From Bacteroidales bacterium (GTDB lineage: Bacteria; Bacteroidota; Bacteroidia; Bacteroidales; UBA932): a DNA stretch of 6,065 bases. The notes beneath the pieces are model-generated. The model searched no databases. It was not told the DNA's origin and saw only the letters and a program-made list of their open reading frames with translations. The position numbers were made by a program, and so were the translations under genes. The stretch is taken from assembly GCA_017615435.1 (NCBI GenBank), contig JAGAAF010000025.1, positions 1 to 6,065 on the forward strand. Direction: 5' to 3'. Within the stretch, counting starts at the first letter, position 1; every line of letters begins with the position of its first letter. Positions 1-6,065 of this stretch are shown piece after piece.

Positions 1-20
1 CCTGTACTAATCGCCCGAAA
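1..20 (+). rRNA. rrl: 23S ribosomal RNA, 3' end (partial)
   Basis: The window opens with a tract containing TACTAATCGCCCGA, which resembles the last bases of Bacteroidota 23S rRNA, and it lies directly upstream of a complete 5S rRNA as in a standard 16S-23S-5S operon. Only the extreme 3' end is present. The exact end is uncertain by several bases. The roughly 46-nt spacer that follows is T-rich, contains no tRNA, and holds only a weak GAAAT/ATTTC inverted repeat (17-21 with 27-31) that may belong to the 23S processing region. Confidence 0.75.
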
Positions 21-66
21 TCTTTCATTTCAGAGCTTTGTCTTTTTGTGTTTCTCAAGCGATATA

Positions 67-177
67 CTGCGGTGGCTATAGCATTGTGGACCCACCTCTT
101 CCCATCCCGAACAGAGAAGTTAAGCACACTAACGCCGATGGTACTGCCATACCAGGTGGAAGAGTAGGCAGCTGCGG
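67..177 (+). rRNA. rrf: 5S ribosomal RNA
   Basis: Structural RNA of the large ribosomal subunit. The conserved core is plain: CCCACCTCTTCCCATCCCGA, then GAACAGAGAAGTTAAGC, GCCGATGGTACTGC and GGTGGAAGAGTAGGC, all typical of Bacteroidota 5S rRNA. Terminal helix I forms between about 67-76 and 168-177, including G-U wobbles and one mismatch, which sets the ends to within a few bases. The length of about 111 nt is normal. It is the last gene of the rRNA operon and is followed at once by an intrinsic terminator. A spurious open frame across this region (38-226) is not a gene. Confidence 0.95.
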
Positions 178-184
178 CTTTTCG

Positions 185-224
185 GAAAGCCCGAACGAGA
201 AATCGTTCGGGCTTTCTTCGTTTT
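185..224 (+). terminator. Intrinsic terminator of the rRNA operon
   Basis: A perfect 14-bp inverted repeat (185-198 with 203-216) encloses a GAAA loop and is followed by TTCGTTTT. It lies 8 nt after the 5S rRNA and ends 13 nt before the stop codon of the convergent glycosyltransferase gene. The stem also forms on minus-strand transcripts, but no T-tract follows it in that direction, so efficient termination of the minus-strand pair there is an inference. A second 10-bp inverted repeat (170-179 with 225-234) surrounds this hairpin and uses bases of the 5S 3' end. Confidence 0.92.
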
Positions 225-236
225 AGCCGCAGCTAA

Positions 237-1187
237 TTAAATTTCGGATTTGATGTTGTACTTGTTGCGCTCGGGGGCGGAACGGGAGATCATTTCTCCG
301 AGGAAGCCGGCGAGGAAGAAGAGGACGCCGATTACGATCGCGAGCAGGGCCAGGAAGAACAAGGGCTGCTCGGTGACGGGGCGGAAGACTTCGTGGTGGG
401 CCTGGGCGACGAGTTTCTCGACTATGATCCAGATTGTCATCACGAAACCGACAAGGAACATAAAGATTCCGCTATAGCCGAAGAAGTGCATAGGTTTCTT
501 GCCGAACTTGGAAAGGAACCAGAGGCTGAGAAGGTCGAGGAAACCGTTCACGAAGCGGTTCAGACCGAACTTGCTTTTCCCGAACTTGCGTTTCGCGTGC
601 TGCGTGGGCTTTTCGGTGATTCTGCCGAAGCCCGCGTTCTTGGCGAGGTAGGGGATATAGCGGTGCATTTCGCCGTAGACCTCGATATTCTTGACGACAT
701 CGGCGCGATAGGCCTTCAGACCGCAGTTCATATCGTGCAGTTTGATGCCGGTGATGCTGCGGGCGGTGGCATTATAGAGCTTCGAAGGAAGATTTTTAGT
801 AAGGGCGTTGTCCTTGCGATGCTTCTTCCAGCCGGAGACGATGTCCCAGCCTTCTTCCTTGATCATACGGAACATTTCCGGCACTTCCTCCGGGAAATCC
901 TGAAGGTCCGCGTCCATAGTCACGACCACATCTCCTTTCGCGCGGGCAAAACCGCAGTAGAGCGCGGCCGACTTGCCGTAGTTGCGTCTGAAACTGATTC
1001 CGTGGACAGTGCCATATTCGGCCGAGAGGCGCTGGATCTCTTCCCAACTGCCGTCGTCGGAGCCGTCGTCGACCATAATGACTTCGTAAGAGAAGCCGTT
1101 CTCTTTCATTACTCCGTCTATCCTGGAGATGAGTTCCGGAAGGCTCTCGCGCTCGTTCAGAAGCGGGACTATAATGCTGATATCCAT
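237..1187 (-). CDS. GT2 family glycosyltransferase, polyprenyl-phosphate type (DPM1/GtrB/ArnC-like)
   Basis: Probable membrane-associated glycosyltransferase that moves a sugar from a nucleotide donor to a polyprenyl phosphate on the cytoplasmic face, feeding envelope glycan or lipid modification. The 316-residue protein starts with the GT-A strand ISIIVPLLNE. It carries the nucleotide-binding VDDGS (39-43), the metal-binding DADLQD (92-97), the conserved GEMHRYIP (172-179) and the basic KFGKSKFG (201-208). Two hydrophobic helices (about 234-257 and 275-298) form the C-terminal membrane anchor typical of the DPM1/GtrB/ArnC group. The donor sugar and acceptor cannot be read from sequence. The ATG lies 4 nt after the DUF4199 stop codon, so the two are probably co-transcribed and perhaps translationally coupled. 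The gene is convergent with the rRNA operon. Confidence 0.9.
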   Translation of the reverse strand: MDISIIVPLLNERESLPELISRIDGVMKENGFSYEVIMVDDGSDDGSWEEIQRLSAEYGTVHGISFRRNYGKSAALYCGFARAKGDVVVTMDADLQDFPEEVPEMFRMIKEEGWDIVSGWKKHRKDNALTKNLPSKLYNATARSITGIKLHDMNCGLKAYRADVVKNIEVYGEMHRYIPYLAKNAGFGRITEKPTQHAKRKFGKSKFGLNRFVNGFLDLLSLWFLSKFGKKPMHFFGYSGIFMFLVGFVMTIWIIVEKLVAQAHHEVFRPVTEQPLFFLALLAIVIGVLFFLAGFLGEMISRSAPERNKYNIKSEI

Positions 1188-1191
1188 AGAC

Positions 1192-1743
1192 TTAAATATC
1201 GTCGTCGTCGAAAATGTTTTTCTTGCTTGAACCGGCTAGGCTGCTGGACATTATCGATGAAAGTATCCAACCGTAGACAAAGCACCAGATAAGGTTGCTG
1301 ACAAGCGAGATTACTCCGAAGTTGCCCTCTACGCTCTCTATACTGGATAAAGCGTTAGAATCCAGCATCCCGGAATAGGCCTGGAATGCGGTATCGAATG
1401 AATCCTTGATCTGGCCGGGGAAAACGTACTGCACCGAGATATAAGAGCAGGCGGCAGTGATGATGGCTGAGAACAGAGCGATCAGCGTGCCGTAGGCCAG
1501 AAGGTTCTGGCGTGTGACACCCTCGTACGATCCCATCAGTTTCTTCATAAAGTATCGCATCAGGAGGATGCAGCCGACCAGTTTGCCAGCCCAGAGGATA
1601 ACTGAAAGAATATTGACGAGTATCGAAGTCTCAGGCTGGGACATAGCCCCGCCCACAAAGATATATCCGCCGGAAATGGCGCCGAAGACGAGGGCGACTT
1701 TCGCGGCCTCGCCGCTGATGATCTTGCTATCTATTTTTTCCAT
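1192..1743 (-). CDS. DUF4199 family membrane protein
   Basis: Small integral membrane protein of unknown function, resembling the Bacteroidota DUF4199 family. From the upstream GTG the product is 185 residues; from the ATG chosen here it is 183. In the 185-residue numbering four hydrophobic segments lie near 15-36, 43-65, 83-105 and 145-167. A soluble stretch of about 40 residues separates helices 3 and 4, and the protein ends in an acidic DDDD tail. I chose the ATG at 1743 over the GTG at 1749 because the GTG overlaps a promoter-like TATCTTTG element on this strand. To my knowledge DUF4199 genes are often found next to GT2 glycosyltransferases in Bacteroidota, and here the glycosyltransferase follows after 4 nt, so a role with it at the envelope is a fair inference. 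Family assignment is by general appearance and gene context, not a profile search. Confidence 0.78.
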   Translation of the reverse strand: MEKIDSKIISGEAAKVALVFGAISGGYIFVGGAMSQPETSILVNILSVILWAGKLVGCILLMRYFMKKLMGSYEGVTRQNLLAYGTLIALFSAIITAACSYISVQYVFPGQIKDSFDTAFQAYSGMLDSNALSSIESVEGNFGVISLVSNLIWCFVYGWILSSIMSSSLAGSSKKNIFDDDDI

Positions 1744-1748
1744 ATTCA

Positions 1749-1756
1749 CAAAGATA
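1749..1756 (-). promoter_or_regulatory. Candidate promoter -7 element for the DUF4199-GT2 pair
   Basis: Read on the minus strand this is TATCTTTG, again an exact match to TAnnTTTG and the mirror of the thrS element. Transcription would begin near 1743-1745, which coincides with the ATG at 1743-1741 and implies a leaderless or almost leaderless mRNA. No TTTG-like -33 box is seen at the expected distance (about 1776-1779 reads CCTA). The element may therefore be only the second half of an operator, with the true promoter elsewhere. Confidence 0.35.
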
Positions 1757-1767
1757 GAAAATTTTCC

Positions 1768-1775
1768 TATCTTTG
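1768..1775 (+). promoter_or_regulatory. Candidate thrS operon promoter, -7 element
   Basis: TATCTTTG matches the Bacteroidota primary sigma -7 consensus TAnnTTTG exactly. Transcription would start near 1779-1781, giving a leader of about 16-18 nt before the thrS ATG at 1797. The -33 TTTG element is poor: TTCA at 1745-1748 has workable 19-nt spacing but only two matching bases. A leader this short leaves no room for a T-box or other structured riboregulator of thrS. Confidence 0.55.
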
Positions 1776-1796
1776 TAGGCTTTATTACAGTGACTT

Positions 1797-3581
1797 ATGA
1801 CAATAGCATTTACTGATGGAACCATCCGCCCGTGGGAGGATGACGAGGCGAAGAGAATCTTCTGGCACTCTTCGGCACACCTTATGGCTGAAGCGCTGGA
1901 AGCTCTGTATCCCGGTGTCAAGTTCGGAGTCGGCCCCGCTGTGGAGACCGGTTTCTACTACGATGTGGACCTTGGCGGCCGCCAGATCAGCGAAACCGAC
2001 CTCAAGGCGATCGAGGACAAGATGCTCGAACTCGCGAAATCGAAGGAGACCTTCGAACGCAAGGAGGTGAGCAAGGCGGACGCAATGAAGTACTTCAAGG
2101 AGAAGGGCGACCCGTACAAGTGCGAGCTTATCGACGCGCTTGAAGACGGTACGATCACCTTCTACACCAACGGCGCTTTCACCGACCTTTGCCGTGGACC
2201 TCACGTCAAGCACGTGGACGACATCAAGGCCATCAAGCTCACGGCCATAGCCGGAGCATACTGGAAGGGCGACCAGAACCGCGAGCAGCTTACCCGCATC
2301 TACGGCGTCACCTTCCCTAAGAAATCGATGCTCGACGAGTATCTGCAGATGCTGGAGGAAGCGAAGAAGCGCGACCACCGCAAGCTCGGAAAGGAGATGG
2401 AACTTTTCACCTTCTCTTCGAAGGTCGGCCTCGGCCTGCCTCTCTGGCTGCCCCGCGGCGCGCAGATGCGCTACACCCTCGAGCAGTTCCTCCGCCGCAA
2501 GCAGCAGGAGCTGGGCTACCTTCCGGTGGTCACCCCGCACATCGGCGGCAAGGAACTCTATGTCACTTCAGGTCACTATGCAAAGTACGGCAAGGACTCT
2601 TTCCAGCCGATCAAGACCCCGCAGGAGGGCGAGGAATATATGCTCAAGCCTATGAACTGCCCTCACCACTGCGAGATCTACCGCAGCGAGCCGCGCTCGT
2701 ACCGCGACCTGCCTCTGCGCTTCGCGGAGTTCGGTACGGTCTACCGTTACGAGCAGAGCGGCGAGCTGCACGGACTCACGAGAGTCCGCGGTTTCACCCA
2801 GGACGACGCGCACCTCTTCTGCCGCGCAGACCAGCTCCAGGAGGAGTTCGAGAAGGTTATCGACCTTATCCTCTACGTGTTCAAGACTCTCCATATGACC
2901 GAGTATATGGCTCAGATTTCGCTCCGCGATCCTGAGAACAAGACCAAGTACATCGGCTCGGACGAGAACTGGCAGAAGGCAGAGAACGCAATTATCGAAT
3001 CTGCGAAGAAGAAGGGACTCAAGACCGTCGTGGAACTGGGTGAGGCTGCATTCTACGGCCCGAAGCTGGACTTTATGGTCAAGGACGCTATAGGCCGCAG
3101 CTGGCAGCTGGGTACCATCCAGGTGGACTACAACCTCCCCGAGAGGTTCGGCCTGGAGTACACGGATGCGGACGGAAGCAAGCAGCGCCCGGTGATGATC
3201 CACCGCGCTCCGTTCGGTTCCATCGAGCGTTTCACCGCCGTCGTGCTCGAGCACACGGCAGGTCATCTGCCGCTCTGGCTCGCGCCCGACCAGGTGAAAG
3301 TGCTCCCTATCAGCGAGAAATTTGCAGACTATGCAGAAAAAGTTTGTAAATCGCTAAAAAATTGCGATATTCGCGCTTCCATCGACGCCCGCAATGAAAC
3401 GCTTGGCAAGAGGATCAGGGAGATAGCCCTTCTCCGAGTGCCTGTGCTTGCGATTGTGGGTGAAAAAGAGGCCACGGAAGGCACCGTATCGGTACGCCGC
3501 GAAGGTGTCGACCAGGGCAGTATGCCGGTGGAGCAGTTTATTAATTATATTAACACAGCGATAGCTGAAGAATTATCCTAA
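1797..3581 (+). CDS. thrS: Threonine--tRNA ligase lacking most of the TGS domain
   Basis: Cytoplasmic class II synthetase that charges tRNA-Thr with threonine using ATP and edits mischarged Ser-tRNA-Thr. The editing domain has HSSAH (His24, His28) and Cys132 in DLCRGPH. The catalytic core follows, with KPMNCPHH (Cys288), the motif 2 region [11 protein letters not shown] to [12 protein letters not shown] (His339) and motif 3 [11 protein letters not shown] (His469). Cys288, His339 and His469 correspond to the zinc ligands of E. coli ThrRS. The anticodon-binding domain runs from about 498 to 590. At 594 residues it is 48 shorter than the 642-residue E. coli enzyme, and the loss is at the N-terminus: a TGS-like first strand ([10 protein letters not shown]) runs straight into [15 protein letters not shown]. 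An in-frame TGA at 1791-1793 excludes a longer start in this frame. First gene of the translation operon; its TAA overlaps the infC ATG by 1 nt. Confidence 0.97.
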   Translation: MTIAFTDGTIRPWEDDEAKRIFWHSSAHLMAEALEALYPGVKFGVGPAVETGFYYDVDLGGRQISETDLKAIEDKMLELAKSKETFERKEVSKADAMKYFKEKGDPYKCELIDALEDGTITFYTNGAFTDLCRGPHVKHVDDIKAIKLTAIAGAYWKGDQNREQLTRIYGVTFPKKSMLDEYLQMLEEAKKRDHRKLGKEMELFTFSSKVGLGLPLWLPRGAQMRYTLEQFLRRKQQELGYLPVVTPHIGGKELYVTSGHYAKYGKDSFQPIKTPQEGEEYMLKPMNCPHHCEIYRSEPRSYRDLPLRFAEFGTVYRYEQSGELHGLTRVRGFTQDDAHLFCRADQLQEEFEKVIDLILYVFKTLHMTEYMAQISLRDPENKTKYIGSDENWQKAENAIIESAKKKGLKTVVELGEAAFYGPKLDFMVKDAIGRSWQLGTIQVDYNLPERFGLEYTDADGSKQRPVMIHRAPFGSIERFTAVVLEHTAGHLPLWLAPDQVKVLPISEKFADYAEKVCKSLKNCDIRASIDARNETLGKRIREIALLRVPVLAIVGEKEATEGTVSVRREGVDQGSMPVEQFINYINTAIAEELS

Positions 3582-4174
3582 TGCCGGGACCTTACAAGCC
3601 AAAGCCCTCCGGGCCGCGCCCCAACGGACGCAGGCCGGATCCCCGTCAGATGAAGTCTGACGAGAACGAGCTTCGCATAAACGAGCAGATAACCGCCCCC
3701 GAGGTGCGTCTCGTAGGAGACAATATCCCCGAGCAGGGTATCTGGCCCCTTCAGAAGGCCCTGCGCCTGGCGGACGAACTGGAGCTGGATCTCGTGGAGA
3801 TCAGCGCAAAGGCGGATCCGCCCGTCTGCAAGATACTTGACTACGAAAAGTATATGTATCAGCAGAAGAAAAAGGCGAAGGAGATGAAGTCCAACGCGCA
3901 GAAGGTTGTGATCAAGGAGATCCGTTTCGGCCCCAACACGGACGAGCACGATTTCCAGTTCAAGCTCAAGCACGCCAAGGAGTTCCTCCAGGAAGGCTCG
4001 AAGGTGAAGGCGACGATATTCTTCCGCGGCCGTTCCATTATGTTCGCAGAGCAGGGGGAGAAGCAGCTTCTCCGCTTCGCCGTGGAACTTGAGGAGTTCG
4101 GCAGGGCCGAGAATATGCCTGTCCTCGAAGGAAAGAGGATGACTATGATGCTCGCGCCCAATAAGAAAAAGTAG
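3581..4174 (+). CDS. infC: Translation initiation factor IF-3
   Basis: IF3 binds the 30S subunit, keeps it apart from 50S and checks the start codon-initiator tRNA pairing. The 197-residue protein has a Pro- and Arg-rich extension (1-28), the N domain (about 29-98, [16 protein letters not shown] to [17 protein letters not shown]), a Lys-rich linker (about 94-112) and the C domain with [15 protein letters not shown] (111-125) and [12 protein letters not shown]. The ATG overlaps the thrS stop (TAATG), suggesting translational coupling. Three codons upstream, in frame and after an in-frame TGA, is an ATT (3572-3574), the codon E. coli infC uses to start. I prefer the ATG. The stop is TAG. Confidence 0.97.
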   Translation: MPGPYKPKPSGPRPNGRRPDPRQMKSDENELRINEQITAPEVRLVGDNIPEQGIWPLQKALRLADELELDLVEISAKADPPVCKILDYEKYMYQQKKKAKEMKSNAQKVVIKEIRFGPNTDEHDFQFKLKHAKEFLQEGSKVKATIFFRGRSIMFAEQGEKQLLRFAVELEEFGRAENMPVLEGKRMTMMLAPNKKK

Positions 4175-4193
4175 CCGTAGAGAGTACGGTAAC
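4171..4193 (+). promoter_or_regulatory. Small hairpin in the infC-rpmI gap, possible leader element
   Basis: CCGTA (4175-4179) pairs with TACGG (4185-4189) around a GAGAG loop. The stem can extend through a G-U pair (4174/4190), an A-A mismatch and two more pairs down to 4171/4193. No T-tract follows at once, so it is not a typical terminator. It lies in the largest gap of the operon, before the L35 and L20 genes, the position where ribosomal protein L20 autoregulates in E. coli. Any link to L20 is inference only. Confidence 0.3.
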
Positions 4194-4222
4194 ATTATAG
4201 TATTAACAAAACATTCAACAAA

Positions 4223-4417
4223 ATGGCAAAGCTTAAAACCAATCCCGGTGCTAAAAAGCGTTTCACGCTTACCGGATCGGGCAAGATCAAGAGGAAACAC
4301 GCTTACCACAGCCACATCCTCACCAAGAAGACCAAAAAACAAAAGAGAAACCTCGATCATTTCGCCATCATCGAGTCGGCTGATATGAAAAGGGTACGCG
4401 AAATGTTGGTGCTTTAA
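4223..4417 (+). CDS. rpmI: Large ribosomal subunit protein bL35
   Basis: Small basic protein of the 50S subunit. The 64-residue sequence has the family signatures [10 protein letters not shown] (5-14), [17 protein letters not shown] and [11 protein letters not shown], and the usual length. Pro at position 8 stands where many bL35 proteins have Ser or Ala. The leader is A-rich (ACAAAACATTCAACAAA before the ATG) with no clear Shine-Dalgarno sequence, as is common for highly translated Bacteroidota genes. It lies between infC and rplT, the conserved order. Confidence 0.97.
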   Translation: MAKLKTNPGAKKRFTLTGSGKIKRKHAYHSHILTKKTKKQKRNLDHFAIIESADMKRVREMLVL

Positions 4418-4429
4418 AAGTTTAGAATT

Positions 4430-4783
4430 ATGCCAAGATCAGTCAACTCAGTAGCCTCAAGGGCACGCCGCAAGAAGATTCTCAAGAGAACCAGCGGCAA
4501 TTTCCTCGCAAGGAGGAACGTTTGGACGGTTGCAAAGAACACCTACGAAAAGGGTCTCACCTATGCATACCGCGACCGCAGAGCCAAGAAGCGCAACTTC
4601 CGCGCACTTTGGATCCAGAGGATTAACGCAGCCGCACGTCAGTACGGTATGACTTACTCCCAGTTTATGGGCGCTCTCGCCACGCAGAACATCGGTCTCA
4701 ACCGTAAAGTTCTCGCTGACCTCGCTATGAACAATCCGAAGGCTTTCGAAGCTATAATTAAGTCGGTTAACAAGAAGAAGTAA
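4430..4783 (+). CDS. rplT: Large ribosomal subunit protein bL20
   Basis: 50S protein that binds 23S rRNA early in assembly and represses its own operon in some bacteria. The 117-residue protein has the basic N-terminal extension ([20 protein letters not shown]), then [44 protein letters not shown] and a C-terminal globular part ending in KKK. Length is normal. The KGYxGARS-like region reads SGNFLARR, a modest variation. It starts 12 nt after rpmI and is followed 5 nt later by lepB. Confidence 0.97.
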   Translation: MPRSVNSVASRARRKKILKRTSGNFLARRNVWTVAKNTYEKGLTYAYRDRRAKKRNFRALWIQRINAAARQYGMTYSQFMGALATQNIGLNRKVLADLAMNNPKAFEAIIKSVNKKK

Positions 4784-4788
4784 ACGCC

Positions 4789-5925
4789 GTGAGCCTGAAG
4801 GAATTTACCCGCAACCGTTGGACTAAGTTCACATTCTGGGCTTTGCTCTACATCGCGTGGGTAATCTGGCTGGGCAACTTCTGGTGGCTTTTCGGTCTGA
4901 TAGTCATCTTCGATGTCTTCATCACTCAGAAAGTCCATTGGAACTTTTGGAAAAAGAGATATAAAGAGGGCGAAAAGAAAGACGCTTTGAACGATTGGCT
5001 TGACGCCATCATCTTCGCGGTCATCGTCGTCACTTTCATAAACATCTTTTTCTTCCAGGCCTTCAAGATTCCTTCACCCTCGATGGAAAAGACTCTCTAC
5101 ACCGGAGATCATCTTTTCGTCGGCAAATTGACATACGGACCACGCATCCCGCAGACTCCGCTGACCATTCCCTTTACGCACAACGTAATCTTTGGAAAAG
5201 AGTCGTATTCGAAGCTTATCCAGAGTGATTACAGAAGGCTGAAAGGATTCAGAAATGTTCAGAGAGGCGATATCGTGGTGTTCGGATTCCCGCACGGCGA
5301 CACCGTTCTCCGCAAGGCCCCGATGGAGGATTATTACACCCTCTGCAGGTACTACGGCAAACGGACGGTCATCTCCAAGCTCGGCCCGGTCATAGTTCGT
5401 CCAGCGGACAAGGTCGACCACTATGTGAAGAGATGTGTCGCTATCCCCGGAGATACGCTGGAGGTCAAAGACGGCCTCGTGTGGATCAACGGCGAGCAGC
5501 AGCAAGTCTACAAAGGAATCCAGCTCACGGACCGTCTGGAAAAGGTGCAGAACGACTTCCGGGAGATTTTCCCGTTCTCGCCGGACTACACCTGGAGCAG
5601 GGATTACTTCGGACCTTTATGGGTCCCTCAGAAGGGAGCGACCGTACAGCTCACTTCGGAGAACCTTCCGCTATACCGGAGGATAATCGAAGTGTACGAG
5701 CATTCTTCGCTTGAAGAAGCTCTGGCTGCAGGGGAGTACACCTTTAAGATGGACTACTACTTTATGATGGGAGACAACAGACACAACTCCCTCGACTCAA
5801 GGTACTGGGGCTTCGTCCCCGAAGACCATATAGTCGGAAGACCGGTTGTCGTCTGGCTCTCTACGGACTCGGGAAAGAGATTCCCGCGCAGCATACGCTG
5901 GAAGCGCTTCCTGAAGTTCGTTTAA
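4789..5925 (+). CDS. lepB: Signal peptidase I
   Basis: Membrane serine protease that cuts signal peptides from exported proteins on the outer face of the cytoplasmic membrane. The 378-residue protein has hydrophobic segments near 13-29, 31-47 and 69-91. Catalytic Ser98 lies in IPSPSMEKTL, the general-base Lys214 in YVKRCVAIPGD, and box E is GDNRHNSLDSRYWGFVP (328-344). About 100 residues separate the Lys box from box E, and a second insert lies between the Ser and Lys boxes. The start is GTG: no ATG exists between the upstream in-frame TAA (4768-4770) and it, and the next in-frame Met is Met99 inside the active site. It begins 5 nt after the rplT stop, which suggests coupling to the ribosomal protein operon. 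Confidence 0.95.
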   Translation: MSLKEFTRNRWTKFTFWALLYIAWVIWLGNFWWLFGLIVIFDVFITQKVHWNFWKKRYKEGEKKDALNDWLDAIIFAVIVVTFINIFFFQAFKIPSPSMEKTLYTGDHLFVGKLTYGPRIPQTPLTIPFTHNVIFGKESYSKLIQSDYRRLKGFRNVQRGDIVVFGFPHGDTVLRKAPMEDYYTLCRYYGKRTVISKLGPVIVRPADKVDHYVKRCVAIPGDTLEVKDGLVWINGEQQQVYKGIQLTDRLEKVQNDFREIFPFSPDYTWSRDYFGPLWVPQKGATVQLTSENLPLYRRIIEVYEHSSLEEALAAGEYTFKMDYYFMMGDNRHNSLDSRYWGFVPEDHIVGRPVVVWLSTDSGKRFPRSIRWKRFLKFV

Positions 5926-5955
5926 AAGATTATTAATAAATAAAAAACTATAATT

Positions 5956-6065
5956 ATGGCAAAGGTTTGTCAAATAACCGGAAGAAAGAGAATGAAAGGC
6001 AACAACGTTGCCCATTCCAAGCTGCGCACCAAGCGCGACTTCTCCGTCAACCTCAAGAACAAGCG
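5956..6065 (+). CDS. rpmB: Large ribosomal subunit protein bL28 (partial, cut by window end)
   Basis: The first 36 codons plus two bases of a 50S ribosomal protein gene. The product begins [20 protein letters not shown] and continues [16 protein letters not shown], the bL28 pattern of CxITGK/R, GNNVSH and RTKR. The 30-nt gap after lepB is extremely A/T-rich and shows no terminator hairpin, so read-through from the operon is likely. It could also hold a weak promoter, but I see no TAnnTTTG element in it. Confidence 0.95.
   Translation, partial: MAKVCQITGRKRMKGNNVAHSKLRTKRDFSVNLKNK

Larger units (their letters stand above)
1748..1776. repeat. Perfect 10-bp inverted repeat in the divergent promoter region
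   Basis: ACAAAGATAG (1748-1757) and CTATCTTTGT (1767-1776) are exact reverse complements separated by 9 nt (AAAATTTTC, mostly the palindrome AAAATTTT). The repeat sits between the divergent DUF4199 and thrS genes, and each arm holds a -7-like promoter element facing outward. It could be a back-to-back promoter pair, an operator for a dimeric regulator, or both. Confidence 0.8.

Noticed and set aside
38..226. A 62-codon open frame across the 5S rRNA.
   Set aside because: The sequence is rRNA plus its terminator, and the frame is accidental.
393..1292. A 299-codon open frame on the plus strand opposite the glycosyltransferase gene.
   Set aside because: It is fully antisense to a gene with clear GT2 motifs, its translation shows no recognisable domain, and it runs into the DUF4199 gene. 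It is a by-product of GC-biased codon use.
1776..1825. Thr-rich start of ThrRS (three Thr codons within the first nine) as a possible attenuation or T-box-like control.
   Set aside because: The candidate leader is only about 16 nt long, with no room for a T-box or leader peptide, and Thr is common at these positions in normal TGS strands.
1785..2540. A 251-codon minus-strand frame opposite thrS, and a similar 232-codon frame at 2568-3266.
   Set aside because: Both are antisense to well-supported thrS motifs, are rich in Leu, Val and Arg as expected of shadow frames, and resemble no known family.
3578..4360. A 260-codon minus-strand frame opposite infC and rpmI.
   Set aside because: It spans two confident ribosomal and initiation factor genes and the gap between them. 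It is a shadow frame.
5926..5955. AT-rich gap before rpmB as a promoter or terminator.
   Set aside because: There is no inverted repeat and no TAnnTTTG element. It is best read as an A-rich translation leader.

Overview
The window is a chromosomal housekeeping region from a Bacteroidota bacterium, most likely of the order Bacteroidales. Four things point there: the 5S rRNA sequence, a DUF4199 membrane protein beside a family 2 glycosyltransferase, TAnnTTTG-type promoter elements, and A-rich leaders without clear Shine-Dalgarno sequences in front of ribosomal protein genes. The genus cannot be fixed from this sequence. Coding regions are moderately GC-rich, and the translation genes favour C- or G-ending codons.

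Left edge (1-236): the last bases of a 23S rRNA, a short spacer, a complete 5S rRNA, and a strong intrinsic terminator with a 14-bp perfect stem that closes the rRNA operon.

Minus-strand pair (237-1743): a DUF4199 four-helix membrane protein followed 4 nt later by a polyprenyl-phosphate-type GT2 glycosyltransferase with two C-terminal membrane helices. The pair converges on the rRNA operon and is transcribed divergently from thrS. The short divergent intergenic region carries a perfect 10-bp inverted repeat whose two arms each contain TATCTTTG, a match to the Bacteroidota -7 promoter consensus, one on each strand.

Plus-strand operon (1797 to the window end): thrS, infC, rpmI, rplT, lepB and the start of rpmB, tightly packed. 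thrS and infC overlap by 1 nt, rplT and lepB are 5 nt apart, and the largest gap (48 nt) lies before rpmI. It supplies threonyl-tRNA, initiation factor IF3, ribosomal proteins L35, L20 and L28, and the signal peptidase that cleaves exported proteins.

No mobile element, CRISPR array, defence system or phage gene is visible, and I see no new multi-gene system. The most notable point is that the threonyl-tRNA synthetase lacks almost all of its N-terminal TGS domain, although its editing, catalytic and anticodon-binding parts look intact. Smaller points are the mirrored promoter elements, an alternative pairing partner for the 3' end of 5S rRNA, an AT-rich patch inside thrS, an in-frame ATT just upstream of the infC ATG, and a small hairpin before rpmI.
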